Assembly: GCA_900549215.1 (NCBI GenBank) | Contig: URNJ01000041.1 | Location: 1-12,766, forward strand | Direction: 5' to 3' | Source of the DNA: an uncultured Collinsella sp. | Lineage (GTDB): Bacteria; Actinomycetota; Coriobacteriia; Coriobacteriales; Coriobacteriaceae | DNA length: 12,766 nt | Shown here: piece after piece, positions 1 to 6,846 of the stretch | Position numbering within the stretch: position 1 is the stretch's first letter | Layout of the letters: the number at the start of each line of letters is the position of its first letter | The notes under the pieces: generated by a model | What the model was told of the DNA's origin: nothing | Databases searched by the model: none | Seen by the model: the letters and a program-made list of their open reading frames with translations, nothing else | Position numbers and translations under genes: made by a program

Positions 1-260
1 CTCTCGGGCGTGTAATAGTGCACGTCGGGATGCGTATGGCGCGCGACGCGCACGCAGCTATCGCATGAGCCGCAGCCATCCTGCTCGCACAGGAAGGCTT
101 GGGCGAGCGCCCACGCGGCGTCGAGCTTGCCCGCGCCGGGCGCGCCCAAAAACAGGTAGGCGTGCGATGCGCGACCGCTGGCGACGGCACTGGTCAAAAA
201 ATCACGCGCGCGCTCTTGGGTGTCGAGCTTGGCCAACAGGCTTGCCTGAGCGGGGGCCAT
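1..260 (-). CDS. holB: DNA polymerase III delta' subunit, N-terminal part (cut by window edge)
   Basis: This is the N-terminal 86 residues of the clamp-loader delta' subunit, which helps load the sliding clamp during replication; the rest lies outside the window. Visible are the 'SHAYLF' strand at residues 32-37, a P-loop-like GAPGAGK at 39-45, and a four-cysteine zinc module C58, C63, C66, C69 followed by HPDV (77-80), the usual HolB/DnaX arrangement. The Walker lysine is followed by Leu46 instead of Thr/Ser, which fits delta', whose nucleotide site is normally degenerate. The ATG lies one base after the tmk stop, with GGAGG inside the end of tmk about 10 bases upstream, so the two genes are translationally linked. 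tmk-holB order is common in bacteria and supports the call over DnaX. Confidence 0.88.
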   Translation of the reverse strand, partial: MAPAQASLLAKLDTQERARDFLTSAVASGRASHAYLFLGAPGAGKLDAAWALAQAFLCEQDGCGSCDSCVRVARHTHPDVHYYTPE

Positions 261-261
261 G

Positions 262-945
262 CTACTCGGCCTCCTGGGCAAGCGCGGCGGTGACGGCGTC
301 CTGGGAAATATCGAGGCCGTAGGCGCGAACCTGCTCGACCGTCTTCTCGAAGACTTCCTCGATGGTCGCGGTGGCGTCGATGAGCTTTACGCGGTTTGGT
401 TCCTCGGCGGCAATGGCGCAAAATCCCTGGTAGACGCGCTCTTGGAAGGCCATGCCTTTTGCCTCCATGCGATCTGCCGCGCCACGGGCTGCCATGCGTA
501 ACGCCGCCTGCTCGGGTGTGATGTGGTAGACGAGCGTGAGCGCCGGATGCGTACCGGCGACAGCCAGGTTGTTGGCATCGCGTACCATCTGACGGTCGAG
601 GCCATCGGCAAACGCCTGATAGCAGGTTGTGGAATCGTAGAAGCGGTCGCACAGGACCACCTTGCCGGCCGCAAGGGCGGGGGCGATGACCTCGTGTACC
701 AGCTGGGCACGCGCTGCCTCGTAGAGCAGCAGCTCGCAGGTGTCACCCATCGCCGTGTTGGCGGGGTCGAGCAGCAGAGCACGGATCTTTTCGCTGATGG
801 CGGTACCGCCCGGCTCGCGCAGGCTCACAACCTGGTAGCCAGCGAGTTCAAGAGCGCGGGCAAGCAGGCGCGCCTGCGTGGACTTGCCGGCGCCATCGAC
901 GCCCTCGAGCGTGATAAAGCTATGTTGAGCGGGCTCAAAAGCCAT
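262..945 (-). CDS. tmk: Thymidylate kinase
   Basis: The cytoplasmic enzyme phosphorylates dTMP to dTDP with ATP, an essential step of dTTP synthesis. The 227 residues are slightly longer than the usual ~210. Seen directly: P-loop EGVDGAGKST (14-23), REPGGT (43-48, dTMP-binding region), the E76-ARAQ segment (76-81), and DRFYDST (100-106), all hallmarks of the family. An arginine-bearing LID region (RGAADRME) follows. The ATG start at 945 has AGGAAGGGG about 10 bases upstream. A promoter with TTGGGA-N17-TATCAT lies in the gap with the divergent zinc-ribbon gene, so tmk is probably the first gene of a tmk-holB transcript. Confidence 0.96.
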   Translation of the reverse strand: MAFEPAQHSFITLEGVDGAGKSTQARLLARALELAGYQVVSLREPGGTAISEKIRALLLDPANTAMGDTCELLLYEAARAQLVHEVIAPALAAGKVVLCDRFYDSTTCYQAFADGLDRQMVRDANNLAVAGTHPALTLVYHITPEQAALRMAARGAADRMEAKGMAFQERVYQGFCAIAAEEPNRVKLIDATATIEEVFEKTVEQVRAYGLDISQDAVTAALAQEAE

Positions 946-997
946 GGGCGCAGCCCCTTCCTACAAGGCGCGTAAATGCAGATATATCAACTAAGCC

Positions 998-1026
998 ATG
1001 ATACCCCAGTGCTCGGCGCGTCCCAA
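998..1026 (-). promoter_or_regulatory. Predicted promoter of tmk-holB
   Basis: On the minus strand, TTGGGA (1021-1026) and TATCAT (998-1003) are separated by 17 bases, matching the housekeeping sigma pattern at 4/6 and 5/6 positions. Transcription would start near 991, giving a leader of about 45 bases to the tmk ATG. No experimental support. Confidence 0.5.
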
Positions 1027-1070
1027 ATCCCGCCTAGTCAATGGCTACTCAAGCGGGCGGTAGGGCAGGT

Positions 1071-1140
1071 CCCAAAGAGGGGGTCGGACGTTCCTAAACT
1101 GCCGGTCGAAAAGGAACGTCCCAACTGCCGGCTTTTTGGG
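1071..1140. repeat. 70-bp imperfect palindrome of the GGGACGTTC repeat family
   Basis: Outer arms CCCAAAGAG (1071-1079) and CTTTTTGGG (1132-1140) pair with one G-T. Inner arms GGACGTTCCT (1086-1095) and AGGAACGTCC (1112-1121) pair perfectly. AACTGCCGG occurs twice as a direct repeat (1097-1105 and 1123-1131). The GGGACGTTC core and the TCCC-AACTGCCGG motif recur at 9671-9839. A TAGTCAATGG at 1035-1044 resembles the outer end of those arms (9/10), so a decayed copy may begin there. Confidence 0.7.
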
Positions 1141-1154
1141 GTGCTGGGTATAAT
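1125..1154 (+). promoter_or_regulatory. Predicted promoter of the zinc-ribbon gene
   Basis: A perfect TATAAT stands at 1149-1154. The best -35 match at 18-base spacing is CTGCCG (1125-1130), only 3/6, and it lies inside the palindrome at 1071-1140. The start would be near 1161, about 30 bases ahead of the ATG at 1192. A strong -10 with a weak -35 embedded in an inverted repeat could mean activator or repressor control, but that is inference. Confidence 0.5.
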
Positions 1155-1191
1155 CGTCGTATTGCATTGAAATGTGGCGAAAGGAGTGGCA

Positions 1192-2181
1192 ATGTCTCGG
1201 TATTGCGCCTCGTGCGGCAAGCTTCTTGCAGATAATGCCAAGTTCTGCACCTCGTGCGGTGCATCCGTTGAGCAAACAACCGCGAGCGATAGGCAGCCCG
1301 CTTTTGAGCAGACCGCTTCCCTCGATACGCTGCAATCCAAGGCGGACGACCCCCTCGCCTACCGCCCCGACCCCGCCGCAGGCCCCGCGGCCGTCGAGAC
1401 CACGCAGCGCATACCCGTCGCGAGCGGCTCGCCCCAACAGCAGCCGGCTCCCGCATACGCGCCCGCTTCGCCACAGACCCCCGCTCCCAAAAAAAGCGGC
1501 ACCGGGCCGCTTATCGCCGTTATCGTTGTGCTGGTGGCGATCATCATCGCCCTGGTCTTTTTCTTTGTGATCAAGCCTTTCGACAACGCCGCCACGCAGA
1601 CGAACGCCGAGGCAACTAAGTTGCACCACGATGACGACACCGATGACCTAAAGCCTCTCGGCGATCCCAACAGCCTGTACGACGATGATGACGATGACGA
1701 TGACGACGAGGATGGCGGCGATGCAACGCTCTCCGAGCAGAATCTCTACCGCCGACTGAGCGAATACTACGACTTGCTCGAAGACCTCGACAGCTACGTC
1801 CGTGGCTGCGCGCAGAACTTCAACGGCAGCTATCTGGAAGAGGATCGAACCACCCGTCAAAATCTCGCCGACGTCGCCGAGCGCACGGAGGACACCATCG
1901 AGCAGTATTACGACATTGTCGAGGACCTGGACGTCCCGACGAGCTCCAAGAACTACAGCTCTTGGAAAGACATCGTTGCCCTGTATGACGACCTGGACCA
2001 CCGCATCGACGCGATCTGCGATGCCTGGGAGATCAGCCTGAAATACGCCAAGCCTGCGGACCACAAGAATGAGATCGTGGCGCCGCTGTCACGCGACAAC
2101 GTGGCGGGCACCAATGACAATAAGTACCGCCTAGACTTTGAGGAGCGCTATCCCGGCGCCAAACCCGTCGAAGTGAACTAG
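1192..2181 (+). CDS. Zinc-ribbon, single-pass membrane protein with poly-aspartate tract, function unknown
   Basis: The 329-residue product opens with a zinc ribbon (C5, C8, C19, C22), continues with a Pro/Ala/Gln-rich linker (about 30-105), then one membrane helix (about 106-127, flanked by KK and K). Next come an Asp-rich region with nine consecutive Asp (164-172) and a hydrophilic, probably helical domain (about 178-300). The basic KK ahead of the helix suggests the ribbon is cytoplasmic and the acidic domain outside. Zinc-ribbon plus membrane-helix proteins are common in Gram-positive and actinobacterial genomes, with no general function known. ATG 1192 is preferred over GTG 1174 because AAGGAG lies 5 bases upstream. 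The stop codon is also the first three bases of a repeat (2179-2234). The gene stands alone, divergent from tmk and convergent with topA. Confidence 0.85.
   Translation: MSRYCASCGKLLADNAKFCTSCGASVEQTTASDRQPAFEQTASLDTLQSKADDPLAYRPDPAAGPAAVETTQRIPVASGSPQQQPAPAYAPASPQTPAPKKSGTGPLIAVIVVLVAIIIALVFFFVIKPFDNAATQTNAEATKLHHDDDTDDLKPLGDPNSLYDDDDDDDDDEDGGDATLSEQNLYRRLSEYYDLLEDLDSYVRGCAQNFNGSYLEEDRTTRQNLADVAERTEDTIEQYYDIVEDLDVPTSSKNYSSWKDIVALYDDLDHRIDAICDAWEISLKYAKPADHKNEIVAPLSRDNVAGTNDNKYRLDFEERYPGAKPVEVN
1681..1713 (+). repeat. GAY-codon run encoding an aspartate stretch
   Basis: Eleven consecutive acidic codons (mostly GAC/GAT, one GAG) encode residues 164-174 of the zinc-ribbon protein. GAC and GAT alternate irregularly, so it is a low-complexity coding repeat and not a pure microsatellite. 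Length variation between strains is plausible. Confidence 0.7.
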
Positions 2182-2234
2182 TCGCATGCGACGTTCTCAA
2201 ACGACTAGTCATTAAAGAACGTCCCCAATGACTA
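2179..2234. repeat. Compact copy of the GGGACGTTC repeat
   Basis: The left half (2179-2208) matches the 30-bp arm at 9671-9700 at 24/30 positions. The right half (2205-2234) matches the arm at 9810-9839 at 28/30. The two halves overlap on CTAG at the centre of an 8-bp palindrome GACTAGTC (2203-2210), so the copy has both arms and no spacer. ACGTTCT and AGAACGT can pair across it. Its first three bases are the stop codon of the zinc-ribbon gene, and its right end is four bases from a terminator. Confidence 0.8.
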
Positions 2235-2238
2235 CCTA

Positions 2239-2276
2239 AAAAACGAGCGATGATCGCGGGACCCTCGCTCGTTTTT
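2239..2276. terminator. Bidirectional intrinsic terminator between the zinc-ribbon gene and topA
   Basis: AAAAACGAGCGA (2239-2250) pairs perfectly with TCGCTCGTTTTT (2265-2276) around a 14-base loop. Flanking A and T runs give a U-tract in both directions, suiting the convergent genes on either side. Confidence 0.88.
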
Positions 2277-2303
2277 GTTTTGGGCAATGTTTCGACTGCG
2301 CCG

Positions 2304-4898
2304 TTACTTGTCGGCGGCTGCTTTCTTGGCAGTCGACTTCTTCGCGGTCGCCTTCTTGGCGGCAGTGGCTTTCTTAGCCGTCGTCTTCTTGGCCGCCGTT
2401 GTCTTCTTGGCCGTGCTCGCCTTGGTCGCAGTCTTGCGGCCGCGGGCGGGCTTCTTCTCCTTGGTCGGGCAGTCCATGTTGACGCAGATACGCCACGGGC
2501 CGCGCGCCGTGTTGACTACCACGATGGGGGCGCCGCACTCGGGGCAGGTCTCACCCGTCGCCTCGAGCTTACCGCGCGCCGGCAGAGGATAGCTCACGCC
2601 GCAGTCATCGTAGTTGGTGCAGCGGATAAAGCGCTTGCCGCTCTTCTCACTCTTGTGCGCGATCAGGTCGCCATGACGTCCGGCCTCGGCACACACCTTG
2701 CACTCGCCCACCTTAAGGTCGGGCTCGTAGTTGGTGGGGCACGTGGGGTTCACGCAGATCTCGAAAGCCTTCTGACGGAACGGCTGGCATTTAATGCGCG
2801 GCGCGCCGCACTCGGGGCACACGGCCGCCTCGCCCTCGAGCGGACTCACCTTGACGCCGCTCGGCACCGGATAGGTCACATCGCAGTCGGGCCAGCCCAT
2901 GCAGCCAATGAAGCTGCCACGGGTCTTGGCGCTCGTCTTCATAACCAGGTCCTTGCCGCACTTGGGGCAAGCTCCCACGCGCGCATCGGCCGTGACGGCG
3001 TCGCTGATGGCGTCGCCCAGCTCCTGCGTGTGCTTGAGCAGCTCGTCGAGCACGCCAGCCAGCAGCGCGCGCGAGTGCATCACGACATGCTCTTCGGTAT
3101 CCTCGCCGCGCTCCACACGGGTCATGTCGCCGTCGAGCTCGCTGGTCATATCGGGGCTCGTGATGCGCGGGGCAAACTGCGACAGCGCATCGATGATGGC
3201 GATACCCAGCTGGCTCGGCTCAACGGGATCATTTTTGAGATAGCGCACGGCGTACAGGCGCTCGATGATGCTCGCGCGCGTGGACTTGGTGCCCAGGCCG
3301 CGCTTCTCCATCTCCTGCACGAGCTTGCCCTGGCTGTAGCGCGCGGGCGGCTCGGTCTGCTTGGCCTCGAGCTTAATGTCGAATACGTCGACCGTATCGC
3401 CCTGCTCAAGCGGCGGCATCTGCTCGTCGCGTTTAAGGCCATACGGGTAGGCCTCGCGGAAACCCGGGGTCACGAGCACATCGCCCGAAGCCACGAACGG
3501 CTCACCGTTCACATCGAGCTCGAGCTTGGTGTTCTCGATGGTCGCGGGACCCATGAGCGTCGCCAGGAAGCGGCGGGCGATGAGGTCGTAGAGCTTGCGC
3601 TGGCCGCCGTCGAGCGTGGACGGATCGCCCTCGCCCGTGGGATAGATAGGCGGGTGGTCGGTGGTCTCGACTTTGCCGCGCGTAGGCTTCATGGGGCCGG
3701 CAAGCACCTTTTTGCATACGGGCGCCAGCGCCGGGTTGATCTTTGCCAGGTCGCTCACCACTGCGCCCAGATCGAGCGTCGCGGGGTACACGGTATTGTC
3801 GACACGCGGGTAGCTGATGAGACCGGCCATGTAGAGGGACTCAGCGATGCGCATGGTACGCGCAGGCGAGATGCCCTCGGCCGCGGCGGCAGCCTGCAGC
3901 GAGGTGGTCGCAAACGGCGTGGGCGGCTGCTGCTTGCGCGAGCGCTTGGTCACCGCGGCGACGGTTGCCGTCGCGACGCCGTCAACATGGCCGTACGCCG
4001 TCTCAGCAGCATCCTTGTCGGTAAAGCGCGCCGTCTTGTGCGCGATCTTAAAGCGATCGTCCTCGGCAGCGCCCTGCGCGGCACCCATGCCGCGAATCTG
4101 CCAATAGTCCTCGGGCACAAACGCCATGCGCTCGCGCTCGCGCTCGACCACCAGGGCAAGCGTCGGCGTCTGCACGCGGCCGGCGGAGCGCACGTTACCA
4201 AAGCCGCCAAACTTGGCGAGCGTCAGGTAGCGCGTCAGCACCGCACCCCAAATGAGGTCGATGTGCTGACGGCTCTCGCCTGCGTCGGCCAGGTTCTGGT
4301 CGAGCGAGACGAGATTATCGAAGGCCTGCGTGATCTCGGCCTTGGTAAACGAAGAATACTGGGCGCGGGCGACCGGCAAGTCCGGCGCAACCTCGTGCAC
4401 CTTGTTGAGAGCGTCCGAACCGATCAGCTCGCCCTCGCGATCGAAGTCCGTAGCGATGATGACGCTGTCGGACTTTTTGGCGAGGTTCTTGAGCGAGCGG
4501 ATGAGCTCCTTCTCGGCCGGCAGCTTAATGACGGGTGCCCAGGTGAGATAGGGCAGACTCTCGAGCTTCCAGCCCTTGATGGAGATGCCATCGGCAAGGA
4601 ACGGCTTACGCTTGGTGTCGTAAGGCGGACGAGCCAGGCCATCGGGCATGTCGGCCGGCAGCATCTCGCCGTCCTCGGTGACCGAATACCAGCCCAGCTT
4701 TTTATCGAACAGCACGCTGTCGCAAAAATCGGGCGCAAGGATGTGACCGGCAAGACCGATCGTCACGCACTCCTCGCCCTTCCACTCAAAACGGTAGATG
4801 GCGGTGTTGTACACCTTGTCCTTTTTAGGCTTACCCGTGGACAGCCGCTCGGCGATCTGACGCGCGGCGTCGTTTTTCTCGGCGATGATGAGCTTCAA
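2304..4898 (-). CDS. topA: Type IA DNA topoisomerase with four zinc ribbons and a lysine-rich tail
   Basis: This enzyme relaxes negatively supercoiled DNA by passing one strand through a transient nick. Of its 864 residues, the Toprim domain has Glu7 (IIAEK) and DFDREGE (151-157), which bind magnesium. RVQTPTLA lies at 241-248, and the catalytic tyrosine is probably Tyr363 in LISYPRVDNT. Four C-terminal ribbons follow: C644/647/666/672, C694/697/715/720, C733/736/760/766 and C785/788/805/810. The end (813-864) is a Lys/Ala/Thr tail like histone H1, expected to bind DNA. The core (SYPRVDNT instead of the E. coli-type TYMRTDS) looks closer to archaeal-type topA or topB. The start is TTG at 4898 with AGGAG 6 bases upstream; the protein begins directly with the Toprim strand, so no upstream start is needed. 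It is last in the tat-hyp run, 54 bases after hypB. Confidence 0.93.
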   Translation of the reverse strand: MKLIIAEKNDAARQIAERLSTGKPKKDKVYNTAIYRFEWKGEECVTIGLAGHILAPDFCDSVLFDKKLGWYSVTEDGEMLPADMPDGLARPPYDTKRKPFLADGISIKGWKLESLPYLTWAPVIKLPAEKELIRSLKNLAKKSDSVIIATDFDREGELIGSDALNKVHEVAPDLPVARAQYSSFTKAEITQAFDNLVSLDQNLADAGESRQHIDLIWGAVLTRYLTLAKFGGFGNVRSAGRVQTPTLALVVERERERMAFVPEDYWQIRGMGAAQGAAEDDRFKIAHKTARFTDKDAAETAYGHVDGVATATVAAVTKRSRKQQPPTPFATTSLQAAAAAEGISPARTMRIAESLYMAGLISYPRVDNTVYPATLDLGAVVSDLAKINPALAPVCKKVLAGPMKPTRGKVETTDHPPIYPTGEGDPSTLDGGQRKLYDLIARRFLATLMGPATIENTKLELDVNGEPFVASGDVLVTPGFREAYPYGLKRDEQMPPLEQGDTVDVFDIKLEAKQTEPPARYSQGKLVQEMEKRGLGTKSTRASIIERLYAVRYLKNDPVEPSQLGIAIIDALSQFAPRITSPDMTSELDGDMTRVERGEDTEEHVVMHSRALLAGVLDELLKHTQELGDAISDAVTADARVGACPKCGKDLVMKTSAKTRGSFIGCMGWPDCDVTYPVPSGVKVSPLEGEAAVCPECGAPRIKCQPFRQKAFEICVNPTCPTNYEPDLKVGECKVCAEAGRHGDLIAHKSEKSGKRFIRCTNYDDCGVSYPLPARGKLEATGETCPECGAPIVVVNTARGPWRICVNMDCPTKEKKPARGRKTATKASTAKKTTAAKKTTAKKATAAKKATAKKSTAKKAAADK
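2307..2459 (-). repeat. Degenerate repeats encoding the topoisomerase Lys/Ala/Thr tail
   Basis: The last ~50 codons of topA encode repeated AKK-, TAKK- and AAKK-type units, visible on the plus strand as recurring TTCTTGGC/TTCTTAGC blocks about 12-18 bases apart. Such coding repeats may vary in number between strains. Confidence 0.7.
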
Positions 4899-4952
4899 AA
4901 GAGGCTCCTATCTCGTATCTCTACGGCTACGCCCGCCCGTATGGCGGCCGAT

Positions 4953-5636
4953 TTACGCCCTTGCTTGCTCGATCTGCCCGATGAGCCAATCGCACCAGGC
5001 GTCCATGCCCTCGCCCTTGCGCGCGCTCACGGCAAACCGCGGCGCCTGCGGATTGAGGTCATCGAGTGTCTTAGTATACCTATCCATGTCAAAATCGAAA
5101 GCCGGGGCCACGTCGACCTTATTGAGCAGCTGCGCGCCAGCGTGCTGGAAGATGCCCGGGTACTTGATGGGCTTGTCGTCGCCCTCGGGCACCGAGAGAA
5201 TCATGATGGACAGGTTCTCGCCCAAGTCAAAGTCGACTGGGCAGACCAGGTTACCCACGTTTTCGATAAAGATGACGTCGATGTTTTCCAGACCCACAGC
5301 CTGGTCAAACGCGTCAACGGCCTCCATGATCATGTTGCCCTCGAGGTGGCACAGGCCGCCCGTGTTGATCTGGATGGCGGGCATGCCGGCTTCCTTCATG
5401 GTGATGGCGTCGACATCCGAGGCGATATCGCCCTCGATGACGGCACAGCGCAGGCCGGCCTTGTCACGCAGGCGCTCGTTGGTGCCCAGGATCGTGGTGG
5501 TCTTGCCCGAACCGGGGCTCGACAAGACGTTGATCACATAGGTGTTTGTCTCATTAAATCGCTGACGCAGCTGATCTGCCAGGCGCTCGTTGCGCGACAG
5601 AATCGGCGACGCGATATCAATCGTTTTCTCAGCCAT
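4953..5636 (-). CDS. hypB: Hydrogenase nickel-incorporation GTPase HypB
   Basis: HypB uses GTP hydrolysis to drive nickel delivery, with HypA, into [NiFe]-hydrogenase precursors in the cytoplasm. In the 227 residues are the P-loop SSPGSGKTT (39-47), EGD (68-70), NTGGLCHLEGNM (91-102), IENVGNLVCP (124-133) and the guanine-specificity motif NKVD (172-175). The G-domain metal site is complete: C96, H97, C132. The N-terminal CxxCGC high-affinity nickel motif and the His-rich stretch of some HypB proteins are absent, as in many family members. The ATG at 5636 has AAGGAG 8 bases upstream. It lies 55 bases after hypA and 54 before topA on the same strand. No other hyp gene or hydrogenase gene is in the window. 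Confidence 0.94.
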   Translation of the reverse strand: MAEKTIDIASPILSRNERLADQLRQRFNETNTYVINVLSSPGSGKTTTILGTNERLRDKAGLRCAVIEGDIASDVDAITMKEAGMPAIQINTGGLCHLEGNMIMEAVDAFDQAVGLENIDVIFIENVGNLVCPVDFDLGENLSIMILSVPEGDDKPIKYPGIFQHAGAQLLNKVDVAPAFDFDMDRYTKTLDDLNPQAPRFAVSARKGEGMDAWCDWLIGQIEQARA

Positions 5637-5691
5637 ACTTAGCGCTCCTTACTTTGGCCCCTTTATACCCCATCACCAGATGGCTAGCGGG

Positions 5692-6048
5692 CTAATCGTC
5701 GGGGGTTTCGATTTCGATACTTGCGATGTCGAGCTCGCGGCCGTGCAGCAGACGCACGTTGGCGCCGCCGCACTGGGGGCAACGGCAATGGAATCGGTCG
5801 TGCTCAAAGACCTCACCGCAGTCCAGACACTCGCTTTGTGGATGGACCTCCTCCACGGCAAGCTCGCAGCCGTATGTGAGCGGGTCCTCGTCTCGGAACG
5901 TCTCCCACGCAAAGTCGAGCGCCTCGCGCACAACTTCGGTCATATCCCCGATACGCAGCGTTACCAAAACGGCGCGCGAGGCCCCCGCCCCACGCGCCGC
6001 GCGAATCACTGTATCGAGTATGCCGTTGACAATGCCAACCTCGTGCAT
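5692..6048 (-). CDS. hypA: Hydrogenase maturation nickel metallochaperone HypA
   Basis: HypA binds nickel and works with HypB to load the [NiFe]-hydrogenase large subunit. The 118 residues are the normal family length. The protein begins MHE, whose His2 is the conserved nickel ligand, and carries the zinc site C74-x2-C77-x12-C90-x2-C93 (with an additional C88). It ends in an acidic tail. The start lies 6 bases downstream of the tatC stop, which indicates one transcript. Co-transcription with tat genes fits the use of Tat to export matured hydrogenases, though no such enzyme is encoded here. Confidence 0.94.
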   Translation of the reverse strand: MHEVGIVNGILDTVIRAARGAGASRAVLVTLRIGDMTEVVREALDFAWETFRDEDPLTYGCELAVEEVHPQSECLDCGEVFEHDRFHCRCPQCGGANVRLLHGRELDIASIEIETPDD

Positions 6049-6054
6049 ACCGAT

Positions 6055-6846
6055 TTACTCCTCGTCGTCCTCGTCGTCCGAGAACAGGTCCAGACGACTC
6101 ACGAACAAGCCCTCCTTGCCCTCGCGCGCGGTAATGACCACACGGGCGATGGCGAGCGAAATCTCGTAGAGCGAGAGCAGGGCGCCATACATGAGGCCCA
6201 GCGTAACGGGCGAGCCGTCGGGCGTAATCACAGCCGAGCCCACAAGCAGGCCAACGTACACGAAACGCCAGGCACTGCGGAAGGCCGCGTAGGACACGAT
6301 ATGGAAGACGGACAGATAAAAGATGATGAGCGGCAGCTCAAACGCCACGCCAAAGCCGATCATAAAGAGCAGCTCCATGTTGACGTAGTTCTCCAGATCG
6401 GGCAGCGCCGTGGCGACGGCCGAGGTTTCGCCGATGAGCCACTCAAAGCCCGCAGGAATGATGATGAAGTAGCAAAAGATTGCGCCCAGGAAGAACAGCA
6501 CCGTCGAGGCGAGCACCGTGGGCACGACCCACTTGCGCTCGTTGGGGCGAAGCGCCGGCAGGAAAAACGCCAGAATCTGCCAGATGATCATGGGCGTGCA
6601 CATGACCACGGCCATCTTGATGGCCAGCGAGAAGCGCAAGCCAAAGCCGCCGAGCGTGGTGGTGATGTAAAACTTGCCGTCCGGCACGAAGGAGCGGATG
6701 GGGTCTTCCAGAATGTCGAGCACCACAGGCGTGGCGAAATACAGCACGATGGCGGCGGCAAACACCGACACGACCACGATGGTCAGGCGGCGACGGAGCT
6801 CACCCAGGTGATCGAAGAGCGGCATGCGCGCAGGTCCGATAGGCAT
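6055..6846 (-). CDS. tatC: Sec-independent protein translocase TatC
   Basis: TatC is the membrane receptor that recognises twin-arginine signal peptides on folded proteins. The 263 residues show the cytoplasmic N-terminus with HLGELRRRL (13-21), a first helix (about 22-43), the conserved FFLPALRPNERK loop (94-105), an acidic residue in a later helix (Glu170 in FELP), and ITPDGSP (207-213) between the last helices, consistent with the usual six segments. The C-terminus ends in an acidic SDDEDDEE tail. ATG 6846 overlaps the stop of the tatA/B-like gene by one base (TAATG) and has GGGAGG 9 bases upstream, which favours it over the internal Met8. Confidence 0.96.
   Translation of the reverse strand: MPIGPARMPLFDHLGELRRRLTIVVVSVFAAAIVLYFATPVVLDILEDPIRSFVPDGKFYITTTLGGFGLRFSLAIKMAVVMCTPMIIWQILAFFLPALRPNERKWVVPTVLASTVLFFLGAIFCYFIIIPAGFEWLIGETSAVATALPDLENYVNMELLFMIGFGVAFELPLIIFYLSVFHIVSYAAFRSAWRFVYVGLLVGSAVITPDGSPVTLGLMYGALLSLYEISLAIARVVITAREGKEGLFVSRLDLFSDDEDDEE

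Noticed and set aside
976..1170. 64-codon plus-strand open frame in the tmk/zinc-ribbon gap
   Set aside because: It crosses the palindrome and the promoter, has no ribosome site and no recognisable sequence.
1045..1629. Minus-strand open frames opposite the start of the zinc-ribbon gene
   Set aside because: They lie opposite a gene with a zinc ribbon, membrane helix and strong ribosome site; their products are low complexity.
2239..2276. Palindrome considered as part of the repeat family
   Set aside because: Its stem CGAGCGA is unrelated to the repeat arms and has flanking A/T tracts, so it is a normal terminator next to the repeat.
2250..5642. Very long plus-strand open frame (1130 codons) opposite topA and hypB
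   Set aside because: It is exactly antisense to two genes with complete catalytic motifs. GC-rich codon use leaves few stops on the opposite strand, and the translation is low-complexity Leu/Arg/His/Gly with no recognisable domain.
5660..5672. GGGTATAAAGG on the minus strand as an internal promoter of hypB
   Set aside because: The -10-like sequence has no acceptable -35 at 16-18 bases, and the gap to hypA is short enough for co-transcription.
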